Positions 43,263 to 55,326 of a stretch of 64,000 bases of DNA are shown here, piece after piece; the first letter of the stretch is position 1, and each line of letters opens with the position of its first letter. The DNA comes from Misgurnus anguillicaudatus (taxonomy: Eukaryota > Chordata > Actinopteri > Cypriniformes > Cobitidae). The DNA is taken from positions 5,212,501 through 5,276,500 of the forward strand of contig NW_027395283.1 in assembly GCF_027580225.2 (NCBI RefSeq), given 5' to 3'. Both the position numbers and the translations under genes were made by a program. The notes under the pieces are model-generated. The model worked only from the letters and a program-made list of their open reading frames with translations, ran no database searches and had not been told where the DNA came from.

Positions 43263-44727
43263 TAAGATGCCCACGTTGAGAAAACTTAATAGAAGTCTAG
43301 AAACAAAGTATTAAAGTATGTCTAGCCATGTCACTCATCTCATTACAATATGTTAACTAGATAACTGGATACAACTGATTGTATAGTTTAATAAAATAAT
43401 GTATTTTAATTATACAGATTAATTACGACCTAACTATAGGTATTTTATAACTAACTGCTGACCAGCTTAGGGAATCTCTATGGCTAATTTATAAGATATA
43501 TTGCTGAATCAGTATGTTGTTTTTCTTGTTAATTGAGTCTTTTTGGGTAGTCTATCTTATTCATAGAATTAGTCAAGGAGATTGATTCTTATAACTTCCT
43601 TCCAAGTTTGATCAATTGTGCATAATGACATGTGCAACAAATGCATATAGGGTGTCAGACTCATAGATTTGCATAATTTAAAGTTCAGGTTTTAAAGTTT
43701 GGGTCAACATGTGGCACAGCTTTAAAACTGAAACTTATAAAATCCTATCAGAGGTCCAGAATGTCATTGAAACACACCAGTGGCTTTGCTGTCATCAGGA
43801 TTAAACATGTTACCCCTCGAACCCTCCATCCCAACAGAGCATACCACAAAACAAATCCCAATTTAACCCCTGTACATATACTATATATATTCTCATTGTT
43901 TTTTAACACATCTGTAGTTATGCGCTGGCACAGAGTTAGACTCTTTTGACTCCACACAGAAACAGCAACGCGTGCGGCATGACATAAGGAACATCCTGGT
44001 TCTGTTTTTTTTTTCGCTCTTATTTATTCTTTTTTTATGTATTATAGAAGTATCGGATCGGGACTCGGTATCGGCAGATACTCAAAATCAAATGACTCGA
44101 GGGCAAAAAAACCTGATCGGGACATCCCTAATTCAAACCTGTAAAGAAAAGACACGTTAGTTATAATTAGTTATGATTCATTTCAATTTCCTTCACAACG
44201 TGCAACAAAACTCCTCTGTTAAAATGTCAGAAAATGTAGTTTGGTGTTTCTTTGATGAAATCTTTGCTGATATTATTGTGTATGAAGAGTTTTTCTCCTC
44301 GTCGTGTTGTTTTTATAAAGATGATTAAAAACATTGATCCATCATTGACACTGACACACACATTAATAATGTTTTTATAGATTGAGTGAAATTGATCTTT
44401 AAACACTGTAACATCTTTAAATGTAAGATCAGAGTTATGTTATCTCCAGCTGATATTCCTCCTGTAATAGAGGAAGATTTTTACATCAAATACCTGATGA
44501 GAATTACAAGTGTGAGTCATTAACTCAATACAGATTTATGAAGAAATGTTCATGTGGTTTAGGACATCTAACACTAATAGTCAGCTGTGTGATGGATTTA
44601 TTTGACATTTAAACACACAGTTACTGAGGGATTGAAAGAGGAACATTACATGAAGAGATGGAGGTTAGAGATTTGTGTCAAACTTTGTAGTTTTGTATAA
44701 TTCACATAAAGTCTCTGTTCTCTACAG

Positions 44728-44901
44728 GTTGTGGAGGTGTAATATCACAGATGAAGGCTGTGTTGCTCTGACTTCAGCGCTGAGATCAAACCCATCACAC
44801 CTGAGATATCTGTATCTGTCTGATAATAATCTCACAGATTCAGGAGTGAAGCTGATCTCTGATGTACTGAAGAATCCTGACTGTAAACTGAAGATACTGA
44901 A
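44728..44901 (+). CDS. LRR exon of the NLR gene
   Basis: 174-nt internal exon, acceptor tctgttctctacag (ends 44727) and donor gtaaga (44902), phase 2 on both sides. It encodes LWRCNITDEGCVALTSAL, HLRYLYLSDNNLTDSGVKL and ISDVLKNPDCKLKIL. This is the last LRR exon in the window; its two trailing bases fit in phase with the candidate terminal exon at 49534. The upstream intron differs from those of the 25240/35241 pair beyond the last ~20 bases. Confidence 0.9.
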
Positions 44902-47900
44902 GTAAGATTGTGATCTGATGTTAAGACAGAAATCACATATAGATTATAATGAGACTATATAGAGATCATAACATCTGTAATGGATTTATAGACACTAGTC
45001 AACATTGAAAGTGGATCATAAAAGTTAATCTTAGGGTGTTTTCAGACCTGTAGATCGATTGCTTTGTTTTGAAACCGGGGGTTACATGACTACAATATTG
45101 GTTCAGTTCACATACACAAGGCAATATTTCTAAATCAGCAGACTTTGTTAATACAAGTCATGTGTGTTTAAACTTTCCTTTAATTGCTCAGAGTGCATCT
45201 GTTTATTTTCTGTGATTCCGCTTAAATTGTCCGTCAGGATGAACAGAGAGCAGCTTTAAAGGATTATTGTGTGGCTTTTTTGGTAAGTATGGTTATATTC
45301 CTTCATTTGTTTAAGTAGGAATCAAAACTTAGATGGGACAACATTCTTACCATATACTGTTTTACGGTAAGAAAATGTGTACCTTTTGCCTATTCTTTCT
45401 ATTTAGGGTAGGCAAGGACAGTCAAATCTAATAATTACTTCCCTAGTATACCAATCCCACATTTCCTTAAATAAGGTAGAAACTGAAAATTGTATTATAC
45501 TCACATATTTATTTGAAGACTTTCCCATGGTTGATTATTTGAGCTAAGTTCACGCAAGCACACTTCTTCTTGTCTTTTAAAAAATGTATTAATACAATTT
45601 AGCTAGTTGCGATTACAAGTTTTGCCGAATTTAAAAAGAAAAAGAAAAGAAATAAAAATACCAAGTTAACTAAAAGTAATAAGACAAAAAAATACAAAGT
45701 CTAAAAAGTACTAAGTCTAGAGCACACAAGATTTCAGGCTGTCAGACAACGGAGATGCTGGATGTTGCCCTTCCAGATCTGCCTAAGCTCTGCACCAGCA
45801 TCAATTTATAGGCACGGTCTCACGTCCGAATTCCAGGAATCATATTCAGGGCCTCATGGCACGCCTTTTGATCCTTACGTCTACTGGGAAAGTAGTATCT
45901 CTAATATCTTAAATATACGACGACGTCTCTTTGTCGTTCTTCTCCGAACTCCTCTGCGCTTTCTCCCACGAAGACAGGTCTTTAAATCATGCTTTAAACT
46001 GTAATGTATCCCTTATGCTTTGTTCTATCTAATACATGCATCAATCCCTCTACTCTTAATAAACTAGTAAATACAAAACCATATATGTGTCACTTTGTTA
46101 AACATGCAGTTTAAGAGCTGTCATGCATATACTCCCAACTCAATGATTATAATACTTTACATCAAAGCCACCCTAGGCGTATTAAATAACATAAAGACTT
46201 TAACATAATAAAATGAGTGTAAAATAACAAACCACCGGTTTATATTGCTCAAAAGAAATACATATAAAATTAGGTGTATTATTTGGTTTATAAAGGTTGA
46301 ATAATTTGCATCTTACACAACAATACCTATGCGGAGAAGAGCAATTATAAGCTGTTTTTTAATAGGAACAGATGTAATTTGGTGTTAAATGGCGTTGACA
46401 TCATCTACAAAAAGATATCAGGTATGTTCATGGTTAATTAAGCAATTCATGGGTACCAAAGACGCCACTTCCACCATGCCCGCTACCATATTTGTGTCCG
46501 TCTTGGCAGCGAACACAGCATATCACGCTTGTGAGCTACTAGTAGCTCATGTCTTAATTGCAGGTAGCTCGCTCGTGGGTTTATTTATTTATTTATTTTC
46601 TGTGGTTATGGCGCATTTGGATGTCTGTTTAGTGTTACAAGCGCCTGTGGGTAGTAAAGACTGGGTGCGTGTTTGATGTCGCGTTGAGCTGTGTAGACCG
46701 GCGCATCATATGACATCAGTGATTTAACATGTATGATTAAAAAACAAACAGATAAGTCCGCGCACCCACCCCACACCGCGGCAACCGGACGATCCGCACA
46801 ACGCCGAACACACCTCGAGTCGAGGAACTATGCTTAAAAAGGATGCAGTGATTTTCGGATTCATTTTTGATAAAACGAAAATACAGTCGTCATCACAAGT
46901 TCAATGGGTTATCATCTCATATTTAAACATCAAATGTCAAGAGATACCAATAGAGCCATACATGACATACATGCACATCCATATTATGAATCCAAAAGCA
47001 GTAAATACTCTATGTTTGGATCATCTTTCTAAATCTGATCTTTAATAATAGATTTTTTTATTTTTGTTGTTGTTGTTTAAAAGGATCTGTTCTTTCATTT
47101 GATGTATCGTATGAAAAGCATTTTCTGGAAGGTATTAAAATTTGTGAACAATAAAAAAGCTGGCACTGTCTGGCAACTTTAAAAAAAAATGCTGGCAGGG
47201 AAAGAGTTCAAATCACTGTGAGTTAATAGACAGGTGTCTATTAACTCACTTATTTAGGTATTATGTGACAGAAGTAGGTCTCGACCACTTTTATTTTTTA
47301 GAAAGTTGCTCACCAATGAAAAAAGGTTGGAGACCCCTGGCATATCTAATGCACTAAAGGGTCACATTTATTAGTTTAATTGAGGGCTTACCAGAGACAA
47401 AACACTGATTTTACAATCTGGAGTTAGATGTCGGCTGCCAGTCAGTCCCTACAGTTGTTCGCATTCGCAGAAGAGCCCAAAATAAACAAAATTGATTGAT
47501 TAACAACAGAATTTTGGGGATTCTGCATTATTTGTCATATTCTGTATTAAATATTACCAGAAATTAAAAATGTCTGATAAAAATAAATCAAATATAATAT
47601 CATGTCATTATAAATAGAGTAGACAACTTGGTGAATATTTTTGTCTTTAATTTACTAACGTGAATAATCAATCCCTCTCATAGCACGCTGTATTCTGTTA
47701 CCATAACAGCCCTGCACCCCACAGTTAACAGTGAATCACATCTTCTGAGTACACATAAAACCATTATCTCTACTAGATTTCTGAAGTTTAATGGTAAGAT
47801 ATAATGCATTATTTTCATTACGATACACACATGAAAAGTCCTCGTGAAACCCGCTTGGCGCACCTGCTGTCTTATATGCAAGGATCTGGTGAAGCAATAT

Positions 47901-48156
47901 CAAAATGTATTACAATGTATTGTTTTGTAGTTCTTAAAATAAGCAGTGGTGTATTAAGACCTTGTGATGCGCCTGACCCACCTCACAAATGATCATGCAA
48001 GAATCCACTTAATAATTTATAAGATTTTGTAAGAATTAGCAATTATTACATTTCACAAGGAAACTATCAATATAAACATGTCACTTTTGTAAAATTGAAC
48101 ACAAAAAAAACAACTCTTTAATCTGACATATAACAACATCTGTAGTTAATGTGCAA
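44902..48156. other. Intron with unassigned repeats
   Basis: No gene I can support. aaaggttggagacccctg ending at about 47339 is a hAT-like right end also seen at about 56618; gagctactagtagctc at about 46531 is a perfect 16-base palindrome inside the same presumed element. Bases 45720-46000 have several short open stretches on + that I do not recognise. The rest is AT-rich. Confidence 0.45.
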
Positions 48157-48700
48157 CTACTCAGTGCTGTAATACTGGTGTAATAATGCCTCGACCTTAA
48201 ATCTCTGACTTACATCAGTAAATAATACTTCATCTTCGTCAGATGACTGCTTTCTCTTTCGTTTGTGGCAAACATCATATTGATAAGTCTGAGTAACACT
48301 AAAAGCACGATCAGATTCATCTACCTCAGCAAACTGCTCTCATAGTGCCAACATAAAAGTGTAATGACTGCAATAGTTCAACAGCAGTGGATAAGTCCAT
48401 GTCGCCTTATTGCAGATGAACGCTTGTTGCCTTAAATCTGGTTAGCACCCGGTTCCACAGTGTAGTCATTATCATCGTTTCCAGATTATTTATCTTACCA
48501 GCGAGTGCGGCAGCATGACGTTTTGTGTCTGCTTTTTCTTTGCAATCTGCAGCAATTTTTGCAAGTGCTTTTCTAAGAGCATTGTAGTTGACAATTTGAC
48601 CAACCAACTGATGCAGTGTAATTTAAATCCTAGAATATAAATATTAGAAATAAATGTAAATTGATCTGCTGCTGTTATAGGCTGTGTATCCTTTAAACCC
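48157..48700 (-). pseudogene. hAT transposase remnant (ZMYM1/DUF4371-like)
   Basis: Read on the minus strand this is part of a hAT transposase of the type annotated as zinc finger MYM-type protein 1-like. LVGQIVNYNAL, KADTKRHAAALAGKINNLET and a TLWNRVLTRFKATSVHLQ stretch come first, followed after one or more frameshifts by EQFAEVDESDRAFSVTQTYQ, HKRKRKQSSDEDEVLF and the ending HQYYSTE before a stop. It covers a piece of the middle of the transposase only; the N-terminal BED region and the C-terminal dimerisation domain are missing. A dead fossil, possibly the kind of enzyme that mobilised the hAT elements here. Confidence 0.7.
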
Positions 48701-48880
48701 AACAAACAGAAAATATGAAGTGTACATGAACAACACTTGATGCTTTGTCAGATCAACACAATAAGAATTCAATCCAATGTCTGAGTCTGTTTACTAACTG
48801 TGATGTTGAGTTTGTTCACTCCAGGATTTAATACTGTGATCTTACTCTTCTTACACATTATATATGATGTTTGTTAAAGG

Positions 48881-49533
48881 GGTTTGTTTGATAGGCCGAC
48901 ACCTCTATAGTTATGCACACTTGACTAGATGTTCATCTTAAACTCTTTTTATAACAACTTGGTTTTTATTTCATGTTTTAAGCATTATTTATCAAATCAT
49001 CAGAATACAGACAGAAATAACAACACAAACACAATATATACACAACAGATCAACACAAAGTACAGATGATAAATGATAGAGATGAAGATTAGAAAAAAGA
49101 AGATAAAGTCAACTCTTAAAATCTGATGGACACTTCACACAACTCTCTGTCGAGCTTTGACATTGATGCTGTTTCTCTTTATTTACACGACTGTCAACCT
49201 CCAGGACTTTTAAAATAAAGCATCACCTTCATTTTCTTACTGTTTGTGTGTGAACTCATAAAACTGTCAGTGTGTCATTATATTATACTACATACATATT
49301 AATACATTCATCTCTTACATTGACATCAAATATTCAGAGGAAATAGATGAAATGTGTTTTTGTATTGTTGTAGCTCATGTGTATGTGATAAACAGATTGT
49401 TGACATGTTTATTATGTTAAAGATATCATTTCTATCACTGACTGACAGCACTAATAGTTTGTTTTTCTATCTCTTCATCTGACACTGATGATGATCTCAT
49501 ATCTGATTGACTTTCTTTTTTATTTTTATTTAG
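48881..49533 (+). repeat. Duplicated NLR 3' intron block, copy A
   Basis: About 650 bases almost identical to 54661-55326, beginning tgttaaaggggtttgtttgataggccgac and ending at an acceptor-like run before the terminal exon. The two copies diverge immediately after the AG, at the exon itself. Confidence 0.85.
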
Positions 49534-50046
49534 GACTCATAATCAGAGACTGTAAAGATGTCTGTCTGATCTTCAGTATGATCTGCTGGTGAATAAGAAG
49601 ACACAATAGTGACATCACTTCCTCTTAACCGTATGAGTTGATTATTCAGTACAGGATCTGATCTGTGACTTTATTCAAATCTGACTTTGAAGTGTTGGAG
49701 GTAAATCCTCATCCTAACTCAGCTTCTGTCTACACATTTCCTATAAGAGCGATTTATCAGTCAGTGTAAGAGGAGCAAGAAATCTCATAGGATCATAAAC
49801 TGAAGTAAATAAAACAAGATTCCTCTTCTTCTACACTGTTGGGGTTTTTAACTTCATCTTAAACTGAAATGTGTTCAAGTTCAGCACAACATTGAAGACT
49901 CGCAGCTCATTTATCTCTAAATCCAAATATTGGACGTCTTTGCTTTTGTGTTCTTCAGGATCTGACTGCAGGACTTTTTGATGATTATGTGATCAAAAAG
50001 TTGAGACACTGAATGAAATGTAAATAAAATCAGAAAGTTTAATAAA
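49534..50046 (+). CDS. Candidate terminal exon and 3' UTR of the NLR gene
   Basis: A strong acceptor (cttttttatttttatttag, ends 49533) precedes an exon whose first base completes the codon left by the phase-2 LRR exons; it then reads T H N Q R L and stops at TAA (49553-49555). This gives an NLR without a B30.2 domain, one of the known fish forms. The following ~490 bases act as 3' UTR with AATAAA at 49808-49813, 50023-50028 and 50041-50046. The coding part is only six codons, so the call rests on splice phase, acceptor quality, position after the last LRR exon and polyadenylation signals. An alternative is that it is only a duplicated UTR fragment. Confidence 0.5.
50023..50028 (+). promoter_or_regulatory. 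Candidate polyadenylation signal
   Basis: AATAAA, with another at 49808-49813 and one at 50041-50046, downstream of the candidate terminal exon stop. Confidence 0.45.
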
Positions 50047-50292
50047 ATGATAAACTTGACATTTCAGCTTTGGTCTATCGCTGTTGATTATCTGTCAGAC
50101 GCTTTCTGAACGTCAGAGTCAAACTGCGTCATCTAGTTGACAAACACAAACTTTACAATAAATTTACAATAAAACACAACACATTCTATGCCTAATTCAA
50201 AATAAATGTAAAAACAAAACAGTAAATTCATACTCAGTGAACAGTACATTAGGTCATTATTATAATTTGTACAATCTTGAGGTAAAATCCTG

Positions 50293-51026
50293 GGGCCTCA
50301 TTTACCAACATTGCGTAGAAAATGTTCTATATTTGTACCTACGAATGAGGTTAAATCCTTATAACACATACTGTTTGGTTCACTTAATGCGCTACTACCA
50401 AAAGAAAACAAATCTGCATGGGAACATGTTACCAGTTAGTTTAATTACGTTGGGTACAGTATGAGAACACTCCTAGAAATAAAAAGTGGTTTGACATTAA
50501 ATTAAAAAACGCGTCACAGCACACCAACGTGAAATCAGTGCAAATGAAGGAGGACAGACAATGACAGAACTTTCCACCTTGGACAGCAGCATATAACCAG
50601 CATCAACGGCGCGATCTGAAACGCGCTCCCGGCGGATGGATGATTTCCCAAGTCTTCCAGTAACGCAAGATAAGTCATTGCACTGCATTGTCAGCGCTTC
50701 ATTTATAGTGATAGACACCAATTTGACGACAAATCACAAATAAATCATTAACTTCAACAATGGTTTGCTGTTACTATACACAAATCATTTTAGCACCTGC
50801 TTGTGGATAATAAATACACACTTCTTTACACACTGGGGATGATTCTGTGTAGTATCACTATTCTAGCACTAGATGCTCTGCGTACGGATACTCAGAGGTG
50901 TGCGTATATTTACACACATTTCTACGTATAAGTGCAATTTGATAAATTACACACTTTGCGTAAAACTGTTCCTACGCACACTTTATGCACACTTCTGTGC
51001 GTATGCACGCTTGATAAATGAGGCCC
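50293..51026. mobile_element. PIF/Harbinger-like non-autonomous element
   Basis: The ends gggcctcatttaccaac and, inverted, gggcctcatttatcaag are flanked by CTG at 50290-50292 and 51027-51029, a 3-bp CWG duplication. Subterminal sequence carries many tgcgta/tacgca motifs. Same family as 4748-6155. No transposase. Confidence 0.65.
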
Positions 51027-51241
51027 CTGAACTTAAAGGTGTCTGAACGTCAGGTGTTGTTATAAAAATGACCACTTGAGGCGCTTTGGAGGCGTTTATG
51101 TGCTTTGGTTGCTACAATACTAGTTATAGTATTTTACAAGCTTGATAGCATTGTTTGTCTCGTGAATATACAGCATAAATTGGTGACAAGGATAAAGTAT
51201 GTGAGAGGAGGAAGACTAGATGAGTATAAAGCAGAAAATTA

Positions 51242-52361
51242 GTCCTGGGGTCCGTTCTTCGTACGTGGATTACTCGGTTAGCTGGATTTGATTGTTGATG
51301 ATTTGGCTTGATCTTGGATTATTTGGTTCTTCAAAGCTCATCCTAGAGTTGCTGTCATAGCAACCGGTCCATAAGATTAAACCTGCTCGGGAGCAGACTT
51401 ATTTCATGTAAACAAGATTAGTTTGTACATTTTTAAGCGGATGTGATACGGAAAGCCTGATGCAGTTGTGTATTCTCCATTATAAGAGAAATACGAGAAG
51501 AGCTTTTCAAATTCAACACGTAATAAAAAAGTATAGATTCAATCTTTTAGCGATGTTATTTAAAAAATATATAATATAACAAATATATTTTTTCTGTACT
51601 TGTGCAACTTGTTTTTGTTTAACAGATTTGATTATCATTAAATTAATGACAAGACAAACATGCTGATCACTTTCATTTTAAATTTATTTAAATTTTCATT
51701 AATAAAAACAGCAATCAATCATACCCAGCACTAACAGATGTTATTATATGTACAATAAAGAATATTACTCTGTTTGAAATAAGTTTCCTTTGAATAAACT
51801 CATCTCTGATTTTAGTTTTGTCTTTAGATTGTCAAGTAGGCTTAAGGGTTCTTTTAGTAATTTCTATCTGTTATATAAACTCTGAATACAAATATGTTAC
51901 CCTGTCCCTTTCCTGTGACAAAAATGACAATAACCAAATAAGTTTTTTTGCACATATTTTCACATATCTTTATCTTCTTTACTTTTCTGTGCAGACTCAG
52001 CAGATGCAGGACTTTCAGTTAATGTGGATTCCTGCTAATATTCTTGTAGTCAGAAATCAGTTATATAAGAATAATGCAATTGAAGTAAACTTATTTAACC
52101 ACTTGCATATAGTTTCTCTAAAGGACTTTCATCTGAGAGGATTTCTTTGCTGTCCTGTGCATTGCTCAGAAACAGTTGCACTTTATAATCTTTTGATGTA
52201 GAATAACATTTACATTCACTTACTGCACATCATACTTCATTTAACACATTATTGGGAACTGCTGAAAGTGTTGGAGATATAATTAGCGAGATCTAAACAT
52301 CTTGGATGTCTCATTTGATCGTGGATGTATTAATCGACGTATGAAGAACGGACCCCAGGAC
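51242..52361. mobile_element. DNA transposon with gtcctggggtccgttcttcg ends
   Basis: The left end gtcctggggtccgttcttcg (51242) and the right end cgaagaacgg-type inverted copy (atgaagaacggaccccaggac, ending 52361) match over almost 28 bases. The target duplication is unclear. Internal AT-rich sequence has a 127-codon open stretch (51818-52201) with no recognisable similarity. It interrupts the NLR 3' block, which continues at 52362. Confidence 0.6.
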
Positions 52362-52485
52362 TCTTCTACTATAAACTCATACTGTTGTAATAGATGCAGT
52401 ATGAAGTTTATCAATGTCTTACTGAAATAGACAAAGACAGATGAAAGCAGATGTTGCTCTTTCAGTATTGATGATATCCCGAGCT
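52362..52485 (+). repeat. NLR 3' block continuation, copy A
   Basis: ttctactataaactcatactg and the following ~110 bases match 62740-62860 closely. Interpreted as part of the duplicated 3' UTR region. Confidence 0.6.
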
Positions 52486-52498
52486 ATATGATCCCAAG

Positions 52499-53103
52499 TG
52501 GATTTCAGATTTGTCTTTTTTGGTCGACATACTGCATTATCTGAATGTGGATCTGCAGGGGAAGTTAAAGATGGTGCCGGCCTGGTGCAGTGTTTTCACA
52601 TTTATCAACAAACTCAAAATGCATCTACAAAAGAGTTAACAGATTTTCCATCTTTGTTAAAGTGTACAAGCAGCAGAGGTTGTAAACAAGTGTACTGCAC
52701 TGTATCCAACACTGCTTGAAAATCTCGAACAGAGTTTTGAGGACAGATTCTCATCAACCCATTCACTGCTGAATCATTGTTTAAAAGTCCCTTAAGTGGA
52801 AGATAAAGCAGCATCTCAGCTTGAAATGATTGAACTTTCTGAGTATGACAGACTTAAACATGTTCTAAGGGAAGAAACTTTGGAGTTTTGGAAATATCTC
52901 AATGTTAAAAGGCAGCACTAAAACTATTGTCTATGTTTGGGTCAACTTACATCTGTGAATCACTTTTTTCAACACCGAAACAAGTGAAATCAAAGCATGG
53001 CTCTGTCCTGACTAACACACATGTGAAAGAATTACTACAAACTGAATACAAGCCAGACTTATCAAAGATTGTGGAAAACAAGGAATGTCAGGTCTCCCAC
53101 TGA
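52499..53103 (+). pseudogene. hAT transposase C-terminal remnant (GTF2IRD2/ZBED-like)
   Basis: The start reads DLSFLVDILHYLNVDLQG and VFTFINKLKMHLQ; after frameshifts and stops it continues with EYDRLKHVLREETLEFWKYL and finally the hAT dimerisation-type end LLSMFGSTYICESLFST and LTNTHVKELLQTEYKPDL before a stop at 53101-53103. This is the C-terminal third of a Charlie/ZBED-type hAT transposase of the GTF2IRD2-like branch. At least three disabling changes are present. A hAT-like right end (aaaaggttcaccactcctgg) follows at about 53284. Confidence 0.75.
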
Positions 53104-53289
53104 GTCAAGTAAAAAGGGAAAGGCTGATACAAACATTCAAATCCATGAAAAATATTGTGTATGTAATTACAAATTCTAATAAGCAATTAATTGTAAAAGT
53201 CCTTGTGAGAGACATTTGTTGTGTGGCTCTTTGAAGTAAATGGTCCTTTTTTTGGCTCATCATGCTGAAAAGGTTCACCACTCCTGGCA

Positions 53290-53740
53290 CTCCTGGCATT
53301 GGGTTGTCCCGTGTGAAAGGAACAAATGACTCGGAGGACCCGAAGATGCGACAGGTGAACTAATCAATTCTCTTTCCGGCACAGAACCAATACATGTCAC
53401 GCAGGCACACAAAATGAATGAATCACTCTGTGAGACAACTCGTTGCTGAGTCATACTAAAGATTCGTTCAAAATGAAGGAATCGTTCATGGACGACCCAT
53501 CACTAGACGACAGGCTGTACAGCAGCTTTGAGGAAAATAAAAGTTTAAACTGTCAAAACTTTAAAATGCATGCAAACAATACACTTTCAACATAAGGATG
53601 CAATTATCCCTGATAGCTCTGTGTTGTATGTGCTGTTTGATGGGGATGTGAAGACACGTTGCGTTGTTAGGACCAGAGAATGTCCTCATAGAAAATACAC
53701 ACGTCTCTGTAGAAATTCAATTTGTCCACGGATCTGGGGA
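53290..53740. other. Transposon-end sequence, no gene
   Basis: gaaggaatcgttcatggacgacccatcact at about 53479-53508 resembles the right end of a widespread fish repeat (GTGATGGGTCGTTCA ends). Nothing coding. Confidence 0.4.
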
Positions 53741-53743
53741 CTA

Positions 53744-54059
53744 GGGTGGCCATTCATGCCAGTTCCGCCCGACACGTCCCGAACATGTTTTCGGGTGCAT
53801 TCTCCAGAAGTTGCGTTGGTCGACCACATACGTCATCAAGGTTTAATATTTCGGGTTCAATTTCAGAAAAACAACCGTTACATTTCAAGGTAAGAATGAA
53901 ACTACAACGATTGTATGTCTTAAAATAAATAAATCTTTATTTTCTAATGTATTTTAACTGAAATGTGAGAACTTCGATGAAGTATGCGATCGTATCCGGA
54001 AAACGCACCCGAAATCCTGTTCAGGATGTGTCCGGCGAAACTGGCACGAATGGCCACCC
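53744..54059. mobile_element. Short inverted-repeat element (gggtggccattcatgcc ends)
   Basis: gggtggccattcatgccagtt at the left is mirrored by aactggcacgaatggccaccc at the right. Subterminal CCGAACATG/CATCCTGAACAGG motifs are also inverted. No clear target duplication. Confidence 0.6.
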
Positions 54060-54114
54060 ATCTAGCAATGGCAGCGTTGGCTTAATTAGAGGACATTTTC
54101 AATGGACGAATCCG

Positions 54115-54590
54115 GAGAGAATGAATTTTTAGGGACCACAATAATTTTCTGGCCCACGATGATAACTGGCTTATTTCAGATTTTCAAGGGCTATACTCTT
54201 GGAGCTCTGCGCTGATTTGGGTCAGAATTTGGAAATAGAGACAGTGAGGAGCCACGCATTACACATACCTTTAAAGGTGCTTACTACACTTGGTTTCCTG
54301 GTAACTGGTTCTTTCTAAAGAGAACTGGCAGACCGCTCAGGAAGAAGCCAGTCGTGTTTGAGCAGTGCAATGCCAGCTGTATGGGACGGGACGGGACGCA
54401 ATTTGGAGGCTGTTATAAGGCCCTGACAAGGTTTCCCACATCATACTGGCCTGAGGAGTGCTGCACAATGTCACGCACAAGCATGGCACACCCATTGATG
54501 AGGTGGGGGCACCACAAGATGACCCTGACCCAGGACCAGTATATGTGCAGCACATTCAACAAGCTTTTCAGGACCATCAACATGTAAGTG
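54115..54590 (+). pseudogene. PIF/Harbinger transposase remnant lacking its core
   Basis: The N-terminal part of a HARBI1-type nuclease is readable: FRDHNNFLAHDDNW (about 54126-54169), then FSRAILLELCADLG and ETVRSHALHIPLKVLTTLGF. Soon after, the sequence jumps to the C-terminal part: VLHNVTHKHGTPIDEVG and DDPDPGPVYVQHIQQAFQDH (54459-54585). The long middle with the catalytic acidic residues is missing and there are several stops and frameshifts, so this is a dead, internally deleted copy. It is the only PIF coding trace in the window, which also has two non-autonomous PIF-like elements. Confidence 0.8.
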
Positions 54591-54660
54591 CAACAAATAG
54601 TACTCAAATAGTTCATTTGTTGACCAATTCCTTTAATGAATTGCTTATTTCTGTGCTTAT

Positions 54661-55326
54661 ATATGATGTTTGTTAATGAGGTTTGTTTGATAGGCCGACA
54701 CCTCTATAGTTATGCACACTTGACTAGATGTTCATCTTAAACTCTTTTTATAACAACTTGGTTTTTATTTCATGTTTTAAGCATTATTTATCAAATCATC
54801 AGAATACAGACAGAAATAACAACACAAACACAATATATACACAACAGATAAACACAAAGTACAGATGATAAATGATAGAGATGAAGATTAGAAAAAAGAA
54901 GAGAAAGTCAACTCTTAAAATCTGATGGACACTTCACACAACTCTCTGTCGAGCTTTGACATTAATGCTGTTTCTCTTTATTTACACGACTGTCAACCTC
55001 CAGGACTTTTAAAATAAAGCATCACCTTCATTTTCTTACTGTTTGTGTGTGAACTCATAAAACTGTCAGTGTGTCATTATATTATACTACATACATATCA
55101 ATACATTCATCTCTTACATTGACATCAAATATTCAGAGGAAATAGATGAAATGTGTTTTTGTATTGTTGTAGCTCATGTGTATGTGATAAACAGATTGTT
55201 GACATGTTTATTATGTTGAAGATTTCATTTCTATCACTGACTGACAGCAATAATAGTTTGTTTTTCTGTCTCTTCATCTGACACTGATGATGATCTCATA
55301 TCTGATTGACTTTCTCTTTCATTTTT
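54661..55326 (+). repeat. Duplicated NLR 3' intron block, copy B
   Basis: Near-identical to 48881-49533. It ends in an acceptor-like ctctttcatttttag; the following bases (gactgaaagacaattt) differ from the terminal exon of copy A. No LRR exon lies between the two blocks, so only the 3' part of the gene was copied, or intervening exons were lost. Confidence 0.85.

Larger units (their letters stand above)
42715..44130. mobile_element. hAT-type DNA transposon
   Basis: The left end tagggatttcctcacgtgatcgg and the right end (inverted) tagggatgtcccgatcagg share the TAGGGAT...GATC pattern. The flanks gttcaaac (42707-42714) and attcaaac (44131-44138) match at 7 of 8 bases. Subterminal CGATCGGAA/TCGGATCGGGACTCGG motifs are typical of the family. 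A shorter inverted-repeat element sits inside. No transposase. Confidence 0.75.

Noticed and set aside
51818..52201. 127-codon open frame inside the 51242-52361 element
   Set aside because: AT-rich, no recognisable motif, low-complexity hydrophobic composition; probably chance.
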